NCBI RefSeq assembly: GCF_016127315.1
Contig: NZ_CP065997.1
Location: forward strand, 4,154,001 to 4,218,000
Direction of reading: 5' to 3'
Length of the DNA stretch: 64,000 nucleotides
Source of the DNA: Achromobacter deleyi
GTDB lineage: Bacteria; Pseudomonadota; Gammaproteobacteria; Burkholderiales; Burkholderiaceae_B
Shown here piece by piece: positions 28,735 to 37,092 of this stretch (position 1 is the first letter of the stretch; every line of letters begins with the position of its first letter). Both the position numbers and the translations under genes were made by a program. The notes under the pieces are model-generated. The model saw only the letters and a program-made list of their open reading frames with translations. It made no database searches and had not been told where the DNA came from.

Positions 28735-30018
28735 TCAGGCCGGCTGCGGCACGGCCCGCTCGCGGCCAATCAGCAGCGCGATGACGGCGGCGATCAGGCC
28801 GGTGGCGCCGGCCGCGACGAAGGCCATCAGGTAGCTGCCTTGCGATTGGCGCACCACACCCGCCATCCAGGCCGCGCTGGCCGCCCCCAGCTGGTGGCCG
28901 GCGACGATCCAGCCGAACACGATGGGCGCCTCGCGGTCGCCGAAGGCTTCGGTGGCCAGGCGCAGCGTGGGCGGCACGGTGGCGATCCAGTCCAGGCCGA
29001 AGAACACCGCGAAGATCGCCAGGCTGTAGAACGAGAAGTCGGAGTAGGGCAGGTAGATCAGCGCCAGGCCGCGCAGTCCGTAATAGACGAACAGCAGCTT
29101 GCGCGGATCGTAGCGGTCGGTCAGCCAGCCCGAGGCGGTGGTGCCGAACAGGTCGAAGATGCCCATGATCGCCAGCAGGCCGGCGGCCTGCACTTCGGGC
29201 ATGCCATGGTCGCCGCAGAGCGCGATCAGGTGCGTGCCGACCAGGCCGTTGGTGGTGAAGCCGCAGATGAAGAAGGTGGCGAACAGGAACCAGAAGGTGC
29301 GGGTCTTGGCGGCGCGCGCCAGCGCGCCAAAGGTGGCGGCGATCATGCCGGTGCGTGGCGCCGCGGGCGCGGGCGGCGCATGCGGATCGCTGCCGAACGG
29401 CACCAGGCCGACGCTGGCGGGGCGGTCGGGCACCAGCCACCACGCCAGCGGCACCAGCGCGGCGGCGGCGGCGGCCACGGTCCACACCACGCGGGTCCAG
29501 TCGCCCGACGACGCCAGCGCCGCCAGCAGCGGCAGGAAGATCAGCGTGCCGGTGGCGGTGCTGGCCGTCAGCAGGCCCATCATCAGGCCGCGGTGCTTGG
29601 TGAACCAGCGGTTGACCACGGTCGCGCCCATGACCACGGCAACGGCGCCCGAGCCGATGCCCGAGAACACGCCCCAGGTCATCAGCAGGTGCCACGGCTG
29701 GGTCATGTAGGCGCTGATGGCGCTGGAGGCGGCCATCAACGACAGGGCGGCGATCAGCACGCGGCGCAGGCCGAAGCGTTCCATGGCGGCCGCGGCGAAC
29801 GGCCCGACCAGGCCATACAGGAAGATGCCGACGGCGGCGGCGAACGAGGTGGTGCTGCGGTTCCAGCCGAAGTTTTCCTCCAGCGGCACCAGCAGCACGC
29901 TGGGCGAAGAGCGCAGGCCGGCCGATACCAGCAAGGCCAGGAAGACGACAGCGACCACGACGAACGCGTACTTCTGGCCGGCGCGGCGGAAGGGGATGGG
30001 GGGTTGGGCTATACTCAT
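28735..30018 (-). CDS. MFS transporter
   Basis: 427 residues, twelve predicted membrane helices in two halves. N-terminal half: VSAGLRSSPSVLLVPLEENFGWNRSTTSFAAAV, typical of monocarboxylate/oxalate-formate-like MFS members; the loop motif RWFTKHRGLMMGLLTAS and, in the second half, GWLTDRYDPRKLL match the conserved loops. Substrate unknown. Divergent from a tetR gene across 131 nt containing a 19-bp inverted repeat whose left arm reaches the ATG. No Shine-Dalgarno is visible before this ATG, so either the message is nearly leaderless or initiation is weak; no better in-frame start exists downstream before the first helix. Confidence 0.9.
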   Translation of the reverse strand: MSIAQPPIPFRRAGQKYAFVVVAVVFLALLVSAGLRSSPSVLLVPLEENFGWNRSTTSFAAAVGIFLYGLVGPFAAAAMERFGLRRVLIAALSLMAASSAISAYMTQPWHLLMTWGVFSGIGSGAVAVVMGATVVNRWFTKHRGLMMGLLTASTATGTLIFLPLLAALASSGDWTRVVWTVAAAAAALVPLAWWLVPDRPASVGLVPFGSDPHAPPAPAAPRTGMIAATFGALARAAKTRTFWFLFATFFICGFTTNGLVGTHLIALCGDHGMPEVQAAGLLAIMGIFDLFGTTASGWLTDRYDPRKLLFVYYGLRGLALIYLPYSDFSFYSLAIFAVFFGLDWIATVPPTLRLATEAFGDREAPIVFGWIVAGHQLGAASAAWMAGVVRQSQGSYLMAFVAAGATGLIAAVIALLIGRERAVPQPA

Positions 30019-30072
30019 GTTACTGACCGGTACGTAATTTGGTTTGCGAATAGTACGTACCGGTTAGTAACA
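30018..30072. promoter_or_regulatory. Long inverted repeat: predicted TetR operators
   Basis: Arms TGTTACTGACCGGTACGTA (30018-30036) and TACGTACCGGTTAGTAACA (30054-30072) match as inverted copies with one mismatch, spaced 17 bp. Each arm is itself nearly palindromic around ACCGGT, so each could hold a TetR dimer. The left arm covers the MFS start; the right arm sits 78 nt before the tetR start. Repression of both genes is inferred. Confidence 0.8.
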
Positions 30073-30149
30073 TCGTCAAGTGTTATTTTGACGACCCTGT
30101 TTTCAGGGCGGCCGGCCTTGCCGGCCGGTCTCAGTGAGGAGTTCCAGTC

Positions 30150-30773
30150 ATGGCCAGCAAATCCCCGGCGGGCGGCAAGAAAGCCGCCGCCGATACTCCC
30201 GTGAAGCCGCTCCTGGCGGCGGATCGCATCCGCAAGACGGCGCGCGAGATGTTCTACCGCGACGGCATCCGGGCGGTGGGCGTGGACGCCATCGTCAACC
30301 AGGCCGGCGTCACCAAGCCCAGCCTGTACCGCAGCTTTTCGTCCAAGGACGAACTGGCCGCGGTCTACCTGCGCGACTACGACGCCGAGTTCTGGGGGCG
30401 CTTCAACGCTGCCTGCGACGCGCATCCCGGCGATCCCCAGGCGGGGTTGCGGGCCTATCTGTCGGGCCTGAGCGTGCGCGCGGTGCAGAACGGCTATCGC
30501 GGCTGCGGACTGACCAACGCGGCGGTGGAATATCCCGAGGCCGGCCATCCGGCGCGGGTGGTCGCGGTCGAGCACAAGGTCGAGCTGCGCCGGCGCCTGG
30601 CCGCCATGGCCGCCGAGATGGGGGCGCCCGATCCCGCCAGGCTGGGCGATGGGTTGCTGCTGCTGATCGAGGGCGCCTTCGTGTCCAGCCAGTTGTTCGG
30701 CGAGGGCGGTCCGGCGGCCCGGGTGGCCGACATGGCCGACCTGCTGATCGACGCGCATCTGGGGCGGCGATAG
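30150..30773 (+). CDS. TetR/AcrR-family transcriptional regulator
   Basis: 207 residues. A basic, low-complexity N-terminal tail of about 20 residues precedes the TetR HTH (RIRKTAREMFYRDGIRAVGVDAIVNQAGVTKPSLYRSFSSKDELAAVYL). The C-terminal ligand-binding domain contains NGYRGCGLTNAAVEYPEAGHPA, common in the group of one-component TetR repressors with small-molecule inducers. A strong GAGGAG Shine-Dalgarno precedes the ATG. It is divergent from the MFS gene and probably represses it, and itself, through the inverted repeat between them. Inducer unknown. Confidence 0.93.
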   Translation: MASKSPAGGKKAAADTPVKPLLAADRIRKTAREMFYRDGIRAVGVDAIVNQAGVTKPSLYRSFSSKDELAAVYLRDYDAEFWGRFNAACDAHPGDPQAGLRAYLSGLSVRAVQNGYRGCGLTNAAVEYPEAGHPARVVAVEHKVELRRRLAAMAAEMGAPDPARLGDGLLLLIEGAFVSSQLFGEGGPAARVADMADLLIDAHLGRR

Positions 30774-30951
30774 GTTTTTGCACTGCACAATACTGGTGCC
30801 AGATATGGTGCCGGATGCACCGTTGTGGTGGTGTTTGTACCCATTCCGCAACGGCGAAAATAATGCTAGGCATTTTTATTGCAACGCAGCATGCGCGGAT
30901 CTAAGATGAATTCGTGCTGTTCCCCCATCGCGCTTTCTCAAGGAGAGAATC

Positions 30952-31173
30952 ATGAGCGATACCGCGTTGAAAAATGCCCGCATGTCGGATGCGCTGGAGC
31001 GGTCCCTGATCCGCGAGGCCATCAAGGCGGAAACCCTGTCCGGCCCGTTCTCGCGCACCGGCTGGCGCCGGCTCAAGCTGCGCCTGCGCCGCTTTGGCGG
31101 CGCTGTCGGCGAAGTGCTGCACGACATGGACGCCGGCCGCCGCCAGCATCCGGTGATCTCCGCCCGCCGTTGA
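30952..31173 (+). CDS. Small basic protein of unknown function
   Basis: 73 residues, no recognised family. Sequence features: an Ala/Glu-rich helical first half (ALKNARMSDALERSLIREAIKAE) and an Arg/Lys-rich second half (SRTGWRRLKLRLRRFGG). No signal peptide or membrane helix. Evidence that it is real: a strong AAGGAGAG Shine-Dalgarno at proper distance, an AT-richer 178-nt upstream region after tetR, and a private terminator 20 nt after the stop. It superficially recalls DUF1127 proteins in its arginine content but lacks their C-terminal motif. A nucleic-acid or membrane-surface binding role is only a guess. Confidence 0.65.
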   Translation: MSDTALKNARMSDALERSLIREAIKAETLSGPFSRTGWRRLKLRLRRFGGAVGEVLHDMDAGRRQHPVISARR

Positions 31174-31192
31174 ACCCAGGCCTGCGCCGGAA

Positions 31193-31220
31193 AAAAACGC
31201 CAGCAATCGCTGGCGTTTTT
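31193..31220 (+). terminator. Terminator of the 73-codon gene
   Basis: AAAAACGCCAGC / GCTGGCGTTTTT, 12-bp stem, AATC loop, ending in T5. It isolates the small gene from the downstream lysR gene. Confidence 0.92.
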
Positions 31221-31288
31221 CATTGATGCCGGCAACGTCATGGGATGCTGCCCTATGATTGCGTCTTGATCATTCATCGGGAGCCGTC

Positions 31289-32206
31289 ATGGCGCGTCCG
31301 GATCTCAACCTGCTGCTGGCGTTGGATGCGTTGCTGGATGAGGGCAGTGTCATTGGCGCGGCGCGCCGCATGAACCTGAGCCCGCCGGCGATGAGCCGCA
31401 CCCTGGGCCGCATCCGCGAAGCCCTGGGCGATCCGGTGTTCGTGCAGGTGGGCCGAAAGCTCATGCCCACCCCCAAGGCGCTCGCGCTGCGCGAGCAGGT
31501 GCGCGCGGCGCTCGAACAGGCCACGCAGGTGTTCGAGGCCGGCGCCGCGATCGACCTGAAATCCCTCGACCGGCGTTTCAACGTCCGCGCCACCGACGAG
31601 TTCGTCAGCGTTCACCTGGGGCAGCTGCTGGACGCCATGGCGACCGAAATGCCGCGCGCCACGCTGCGCTTTTCGCCGGAAGAGGATGACGTCGATGACG
31701 AGGCGCTGCGCAGCGGCCGCATCGATCTGTTCATCAGCGGGTCGCGCAAGCTCGGCCCGGAGATCCGCGTGCAGTCGCTGTTCACCACCACTTTTGTCGG
31801 CGTCGCCCGCGAGCATCACCCGATTTTCGACGATGAGATCACGCCCGAGCGCCTGACCCGCTGGGAGCACATCAACGTGTCGCGGCGCGGCAAGTCCGTG
31901 GCGCCGATCGACACCGCCCTGGAGGCGCACGGCCTGCGCCGCCATGTCGCCCTGGTCGTGTCGAGCCCCTACACGGCGCTGTTCGCGCTGCAGGATTCGG
32001 ACCTGCTGCTGCCATTGCCCCGCCACCTCGCCAGCGGCGCGCTTGCCGCGGGCCTGCGCATCCGCCTGTTCGACTTGCCGATGCCCCTGGAAACCGCTTT
32101 GTTGACGCAGGCCTGGCACCCGCGCCAGGAGGGTGACCCCGCCCATCAGTGGCTGCGGCAGACGATCCACGCCCTGTGCAGCGGCGAGGCGCGACAGGGG
32201 CGCTGA
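31289..32206 (+). CDS. LysR-family transcriptional regulator
   Basis: 305 residues. N-terminal winged HTH (LNLLLALDALLDEGSVIGAARRMNLSPPAMSRTLGRIREALGDPVFVQ), then an effector-binding domain (FNVRATDEFVSVHLGQLLDAM...). The ATG at 31289 has a GGGAG Shine-Dalgarno; a TTG at 31259 is also in frame but adds residues outside the family. It lies directly upstream of, and co-directional with, the FUSC/HlyD/OMF efflux genes, with a GTGCG-N15-CGCAC dyad between, so it likely controls them. Inducer unknown; aromatic acids are typical for regulators of AaeB-like pumps. Confidence 0.93.
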   Translation: MARPDLNLLLALDALLDEGSVIGAARRMNLSPPAMSRTLGRIREALGDPVFVQVGRKLMPTPKALALREQVRAALEQATQVFEAGAAIDLKSLDRRFNVRATDEFVSVHLGQLLDAMATEMPRATLRFSPEEDDVDDEALRSGRIDLFISGSRKLGPEIRVQSLFTTTFVGVAREHHPIFDDEITPERLTRWEHINVSRRGKSVAPIDTALEAHGLRRHVALVVSSPYTALFALQDSDLLLPLPRHLASGALAAGLRIRLFDLPMPLETALLTQAWHPRQEGDPAHQWLRQTIHALCSGEARQGR

Positions 32207-32264
32207 CGTCTCGTCGCGCGACGGAGGGCGCGCGCCGGTAAGTGCGTCGAGCGCAATCATGCCA

Positions 32265-32289
32265 GTGCGATAAATTCACTTTTCCGCAC
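32265..32289. promoter_or_regulatory. Dyad in the promoter of the efflux operon (LysR site candidate)
   Basis: GTGCG (32265-32269), 15 bp of AT-rich sequence, CGCAC (32285-32289). It contains the spaced TG...CA symmetry favoured by LysR regulators and lies about 55 nt before the FUSC gene. Short arms, so only suggestive. Confidence 0.35.
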
Positions 32290-32341
32290 GCATGGCGGTC
32301 TCTACAGTGGTGCGTCTGAATCACCATTGAAGAGTCTCATC

Positions 32342-34483
32342 GTGCGTTCAACGAACGTATCCGCCGCGGCGGCAGCGCGGTCCTGCCCCAGCCTCCTGTC
32401 GCTCCGGGCAGGGGCGGTGCGCGCGCTGCAATGCCTCGACCTGACGACCCCGCGCGCCACCTATGTGATGCGCTCGATTCTGGCGGCCTGGCTGGCGCTC
32501 GTCCTGGCCTTTGTACTGGATCTGCACGCGCCTTACGCGGCGGCCTCCAGCGTGCTTCTGGTCATCAATCCGGTGCAGGGGGCGGTGATCGGCAAAGGCA
32601 TATGGCGGGTCATCGGCACGCTGGTCGGCATGCTGGCCGCCTTCGTCCTGATGAGCGCTTTCGGCCAGATGCCGTGGCTGTTCCTGCTGGGGTTCGGCCT
32701 GTGGCTCGGGGCCTGCGTGGCCGCCATGACGCTGCTGCGCCATTTCCGCGCCTATGGCGCGACGCTGGCGGGATACACCGTGGGGCTGGCCGCCTATGGC
32801 GCCATGCAGAACCCGCAGCTGACCTTCGATCAGGTGATGGGGCGCGGCGCGTCCGTGTTGATCGGCGTGGCGAGCCTGGGCGTGGTGTCGGCGCTTTTCA
32901 GCCGCCGCGGCGCCCGCAGCCGCTTGACGGCCCAATTGCACCGGTTGGCGGCGTCCGCCGCCAGCGTTCTGGCGCGGGATATCCAGGCGCTTGAAGGCGC
33001 GGGCCGGCAAGGCGGCAAGGCGCTGGATGCGGGCAGGCGCAGCCTCATCGTCGACATCTACGCCGTCGATGACCTGCTGGCGCTGGGAAAGGCCGAGTCC
33101 GCCGACCTGGCGCGACGCGCCGCCGCGGTGCGGCGCGCCATGGTGTCCTTGTTTTCCGCGCTGGTCGGCGGCGTGGCGCCGATGCGGCCAGGCGGCGCCA
33201 GCTTGCAGGCGCTGGCGGCGCTGCAGCCCGCCTGGGAGCAGGCGTGGCGGCAAGCCAGCGAGGCGTTGGCGCGGGATCCGGGACCCGGCGGGTCGGACCT
33301 GGCGGCGCGGTCCTTGTCGGCGATGCGTGCGCGACTGGCGCAAACACTAGCTGCGGCAACGACCGGCGATCCGCAGGCGCATGCCGTCCTGATGATCGCG
33401 GGCGACCGGCTGATCGAGCAGCTCGACGATTACCTCGAGGTCCTCGCTGGCATCGCGGTCCTGCATCAGCATCGGCGGCCGGCGGCGGCGCCGGTCCCGG
33501 TGCCGTTCCATCGCGACACGGGGGCCGCGCTGCAGAACGGCCTGCGCGCCTTGTTGACCGTGTTGCTGGGTGGCGCCTTCTGGATGGCGACCGGCTGGTC
33601 GAATGGCAACCTGATGCTGGCGGGACTGGCGGCGGCCTGCGGGCTGCTGTCCACCGCGCCCAATCCGGCGCTCGGCGCGGTGGCGTTGATTCAGGGCACC
33701 GTCGCCGCCGTCGTGATGGCGTTCCTGTGCGCCTTTCTGGTCTTGCCGCAGGTCTCGGGGCTGCCGCTGCTGCTGGTGGTGCTGGCGCTGTTCTGGCTCC
33801 CCGGGGTCTATGCCAGCGCCATGCCCCGCCACGGATTGGCCGGCGTCGCCTATCTCGTCGCCTTCACGACGCTGGTGGCGACGGACAACCCCATGCGCTA
33901 TGACGTCGCCTCGTTCCTGAATGGCGCGGTGGCCTGGATACTGGTGGCCTTCTTCACGCTGCTCGGGTTCCGGATCGTGCTGCCGCGCAATCCGTCACGC
34001 GACACGGCGCGCCTGCGCCTGGCCATTCGCGATGACGCGCTTGCCCTTTTGCGAGGCGGCCGCGCCGACGCGCGCGCCTGGCAATGGCGGCAGCAGCATC
34101 GCACGGCGCAACTGGGCGCGCTGCTCAGGACGCGGCCCGACGCGATGGAGCGGGCCATCGCCGATGCCCTGGCCAGCATTCATCTCGGCCGTGAGCTGCT
34201 GCGCCTGCGCCGGGGATGGCGGCGCATGCCCGCCGGCGCCCGGCCGCGCCGCCTGCTCGCGGTGGCGTTGCGCCACATGCGGCGGCGGGCCGGCGAACCC
34301 CGGCTGGCCGCCCGGCATGCCCGCCGGGCGGCGCAATCCCTGTCGCGATTGCCGCCGGCGGATTGGGCCGCGCACGCCGACATCGGGCGATCGCGGGCCA
34401 TGCTGCTCGATATCGCGGCGCTGCTCGAAGACCACGCGGATTATTTTTCTCGACGCCCCGGGAGGCTTCCCCATGCTCAGTGA
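32342..34483 (+). CDS. FUSC-family aromatic-acid/fusaric-acid-type exporter
   Basis: About 713 residues with the two-block FUSC architecture: membrane helices at roughly residues 45-200 and 400-535, each followed by a cytoplasmic helical region. Family segments include YAAASSVLLVINPVQGAVIGKGIWRVIGTLVG and the second-block ALLTVLLGGAFWMATGWSNG. It resembles AaeB, which exports hydroxylated aromatic carboxylates. The start is uncertain: GTG at 32342 (with an upstream AGAG) or TTG at 32327, five codons earlier. The 3' end overlaps the DUF1656 gene by 11 nt. Forms an efflux set with the next three genes. Confidence 0.88.
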   Translation: MRSTNVSAAAAARSCPSLLSLRAGAVRALQCLDLTTPRATYVMRSILAAWLALVLAFVLDLHAPYAAASSVLLVINPVQGAVIGKGIWRVIGTLVGMLAAFVLMSAFGQMPWLFLLGFGLWLGACVAAMTLLRHFRAYGATLAGYTVGLAAYGAMQNPQLTFDQVMGRGASVLIGVASLGVVSALFSRRGARSRLTAQLHRLAASAASVLARDIQALEGAGRQGGKALDAGRRSLIVDIYAVDDLLALGKAESADLARRAAAVRRAMVSLFSALVGGVAPMRPGGASLQALAALQPAWEQAWRQASEALARDPGPGGSDLAARSLSAMRARLAQTLAAATTGDPQAHAVLMIAGDRLIEQLDDYLEVLAGIAVLHQHRRPAAAPVPVPFHRDTGAALQNGLRALLTVLLGGAFWMATGWSNGNLMLAGLAAACGLLSTAPNPALGAVALIQGTVAAVVMAFLCAFLVLPQVSGLPLLLVVLALFWLPGVYASAMPRHGLAGVAYLVAFTTLVATDNPMRYDVASFLNGAVAWILVAFFTLLGFRIVLPRNPSRDTARLRLAIRDDALALLRGGRADARAWQWRQQHRTAQLGALLRTRPDAMERAIADALASIHLGRELLRLRRGWRRMPAGARPRRLLAVALRHMRRRAGEPRLAARHARRAAQSLSRLPPADWAAHADIGRSRAMLLDIAALLEDHADYFSRRPGRLPHAQ

Positions 34484-34667
34484 GTTCGCGGTGGCAGGCA
34501 TCTACCTGCCGCCATTTTTCGTCTACGCGTGCGTGACGCTGCCGATCTATCTCGGGGTTCGCCTGGTGCTCGCGCGCAGCGGCGTGCTGCGCCGGGTCTG
34601 GCACCCGGGCCTGTTCGAGTTCGCCATTTCCCTTTGCCTCGTTTCGGTGTTGATTCTCTATGTCTGA
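34473..34667 (+). CDS. DUF1656 small membrane protein (AaeX-like)
   Basis: 64 residues with two hydrophobic helices (IYLPPFFVYACVTLPIYLGVRLVLA and FEFAISLCLVSVLILYV) and the DUF1656 pattern of a small protein beginning EFAVAGIYLPPF. Encoded between a FUSC pump and an HlyD adaptor, as aaeX is between its partners. Starts inside the 3' end of the FUSC gene with a GGGAGG Shine-Dalgarno (34460-34465), and its stop overlaps the HlyD start by 8 nt. Function unknown; probably a small accessory subunit of the pump. Confidence 0.88.
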   Translation: MLSEFAVAGIYLPPFFVYACVTLPIYLGVRLVLARSGVLRRVWHPGLFEFAISLCLVSVLILYV

Positions 34668-35604
34668 TCGTCCCTTGCCTGATCGTTTGTTGCCCTTGAG
34701 GCTGCTGGCTCGCGTCGGCTTCACGCTGTGCGCGGTGATCGCCGCCGCCGTGCTGGTCGGCGCGCTTTGGCGCGCCTACGTCGTGGCGCCCTGGACGCGC
34801 GATGGCCGCGTCAGCGCGCAGACCGTCCGCATCGCCCCGGAGGTGTCCGGCACGGTCCTGGACGTGCCGGTGACGGACGATCAGTACGTGAAGCAGGGCG
34901 AGGTGCTCTACCGCATCGATCCGGCCCACTTCGAGCTGGCGCTGGCGCAGGCCGAGGCGCGACTGGCGGCGGCGGACGCGTCGTTGCGGCAGAAAACCGA
35001 GGACGCGCGGCGCCGGCGGGGCATGGAGAACCTGGTGCCCGCCGAAGACATCCAGCGTGCGATCCAGGCCGTGGCCATCGCCGAGGCCGAGCAGCGCGGC
35101 GCGCGGGTCGCTGTGGACATGGCGAAAATGGATGTGGCGCGCACCGTCCTGCGGGCCCCGGTTGACGGCTATGTGACACGGTTGAAACTGAACAAGGGCG
35201 ACTACGCGGTGACGGGCCAGCCCAACATCGCGCTGGTGGACGCCCACAGCTTCTGGATCATCGGCTATTTCGAGGAGACCAAGCTGCGCGGCATCCGGCC
35301 CGGCGCGGCGGCGCGCATCCGCCTGATGGGGTCCGATGACATCATTGCCGGCCGGGTGGTGAGCATCGGGCGCGGCATCGCCGATACCAACCAGCAGGCC
35401 GATGCCCAGGGCCTGCCCAGCGTGGCCCCGACCTTCAGCTGGGTCCGCCTGGCGCAACGCATTCCGGTGCGCGTCGCGTTCGAGCAGTTGCCGCCGGATC
35501 TGGTGCTGGCCGCCGGCATGACGGCCAGTGTCGAGGTGGCGACGGCGGGAGGCGACGCGCCTGCCCAGGGCCGCCTCCTGTCGTTGCTGTACCACTGGAT
35601 GTGA
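34660..35604 (+). CDS. HlyD/AaeA-type periplasmic adaptor of the efflux pump
   Basis: 314 residues. One N-terminal membrane helix (about 17-38) then the membrane-fusion core: APWTRDGRVSAQTVRIAPEVSGTVLDVPVTDDQYVKQGEVLYRIDP (first lipoyl half), a coiled coil (about 85-165), LRAPVDGYVTRLKLNKGDYAV (second lipoyl half), and a beta-barrel domain. It links the inner-membrane FUSC protein to an outer-membrane channel. Overlaps the DUF1656 gene and is followed after 9 nt by the OMF gene. Confidence 0.92.
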   Translation: MSDRPLPDRLLPLRLLARVGFTLCAVIAAAVLVGALWRAYVVAPWTRDGRVSAQTVRIAPEVSGTVLDVPVTDDQYVKQGEVLYRIDPAHFELALAQAEARLAAADASLRQKTEDARRRRGMENLVPAEDIQRAIQAVAIAEAEQRGARVAVDMAKMDVARTVLRAPVDGYVTRLKLNKGDYAVTGQPNIALVDAHSFWIIGYFEETKLRGIRPGAAARIRLMGSDDIIAGRVVSIGRGIADTNQQADAQGLPSVAPTFSWVRLAQRIPVRVAFEQLPPDLVLAAGMTASVEVATAGGDAPAQGRLLSLLYHWM

Positions 35605-35613
35605 GGGGCGACG

Positions 35614-37092
35614 ATGCCGCACAAATCGAATCGTCCGCGATCCGGCCTGCGCCGCGCGGCCCTCATGGCCTCGCTGGTGATGGCGGCGTCCGGCTGCACC
35701 ACCGTTGGTCCCGACTATCACCCGCCCACCGTCGAGGTGCCTGCCGCCTGGGTCGAGGCCGTGGGCGCCCAGAGCCTGCGCGACCAGGCGGGGCTGCGCG
35801 CCTGGTGGCGCGCGTTCGACGATCCCATGCTCGACCGCCTGGTCGACCAGGCGCTGGACCGCAACCAGGATCTCGATATCGCGCTGGCGCGCCTGCGGCA
35901 GGCGCGCGCCGAACGCATCCAGATCGCTTCCGCGTCCTTGCCGACGCTCGGGGTCGGCGCGGCGGGCGAGGCCCGGCGTAGCAGCAAGGCGCTCGGTCCG
36001 CTGCCCGGTGGAGAGTCGCGCACCTGGCAGGTCGGCTTCGATGCGAGCTGGGAGCTGGATCTGTTTGGCGGCACGCGCAGGGCGGTCGAAGCGGCCGATG
36101 CGGATATCCAGGCGCTGGCCGATGACCACCGGGCGTTGCAGGTGAGCCTGGTCGCCGAGCTGGTGTCCCACTACGCGGGGTTGCGCGCCACGCAGATGCG
36201 CCTGGCCATCGCCCATGACAACCTGCGCACCTTGCGCGAGGCGGAACGACTGGCGGAACAGGCCCGGCGCAGAGGTCTGGGCAGCCAGGCGGAGGTGATG
36301 CAGGCACGCGCTGAACGCGAGACGGCCGAGGCGCAGCCGCCCTTGCTGGAGGCCGATATTGCCCGATTCAGCCACGCCATCGGCGTCCTGGCGGGGGGCT
36401 TTCCCGGCGATTGGCACGCGGCCCTGGCCGAGCCTGGGGCCGTCCTGCCCGCGCCGGTCCGCCTGCCGTTGTCACTGCCATCCGAGGTGCTGCGCCAGCG
36501 TCCCGATCTGCGGGCGGACGAACGGCGCCTGGCGGCCGCGACCGCCCGCATCGGCGTGGCCGAAGCCGAACGCCTGCCCACGTTCCGCATCCCCTTGGGC
36601 ATTGGCACCACGGCCAGCCTCATTCACAGCCTGTTCTCCAGCGCCAGCCTGGCCTGGGCGGCCGGGGCGCAGGCCAGCCAGCGCCTTTACGATGGCGGCC
36701 GGGCCCGCGCCGGCGTGACGGCGGCGCAAGCGAATGCCGACGCGGCGCGTCTGGCCTACGAGCGCGACGTGCGGGTGGCGCTGCGCGAGGTGGAAGACGC
36801 CCTGACGGCGTTGAGCAGCGAGCGCCAGCGGCAGGCCTCGCTGAAGGAGGCCGTTGCCGACAGCGGCAAGGCATTGGACCAGTCGACCCGGCTCTACGCG
36901 CGCGGGCTCAGCGCCTACCTGCCGGTCCTGGTGGCGCAACGCACGGTCAACCAGGCGCGAGACGCGCTGGCCCTGAGCCAATGGGAGGAAATGCGCGGGG
37001 TGATCGCGCTCTACAAGTCCCTGGGCGCGGGCTGGCCGGACGAGCCATCCGCGCAAGCCGAGGCTTACACCACCATGTCGACTAACAAATAG
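35614..37092 (+). CDS. Efflux outer-membrane lipoprotein (NodT/OprM-like)
   Basis: 492 residues. Lipobox AASGC with Cys28, then the typical GPDYHPPTVEVPAAW start of RND-type outer-membrane factors. Two OEP repeats with coiled-coil regions (RQARAERIQIASASLPTLGVGAAGEA; LRQRPDLRADERRLAAATARIGVAEAERLPTF). It forms the trimeric exit duct for the FUSC/HlyD pump encoded upstream. Its last 28 nt overlap the end of the convergent mntH gene (37065-37092), so both proteins share DNA at their C-termini. Confidence 0.93.
   Translation: MPHKSNRPRSGLRRAALMASLVMAASGCTTVGPDYHPPTVEVPAAWVEAVGAQSLRDQAGLRAWWRAFDDPMLDRLVDQALDRNQDLDIALARLRQARAERIQIASASLPTLGVGAAGEARRSSKALGPLPGGESRTWQVGFDASWELDLFGGTRRAVEAADADIQALADDHRALQVSLVAELVSHYAGLRATQMRLAIAHDNLRTLREAERLAEQARRRGLGSQAEVMQARAERETAEAQPPLLEADIARFSHAIGVLAGGFPGDWHAALAEPGAVLPAPVRLPLSLPSEVLRQRPDLRADERRLAAATARIGVAEAERLPTFRIPLGIGTTASLIHSLFSSASLAWAAGAQASQRLYDGGRARAGVTAAQANADAARLAYERDVRVALREVEDALTALSSERQRQASLKEAVADSGKALDQSTRLYARGLSAYLPVLVAQRTVNQARDALALSQWEEMRGVIALYKSLGAGWPDEPSAQAEAYTTMSTNK

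Noticed and set aside
30952..31173. Assignment of the 73-codon gene to DUF1127
   Set aside because: Arg-rich but lacks the DUF1127 C-terminal motif (L-x-DIG-like end); left as unknown.
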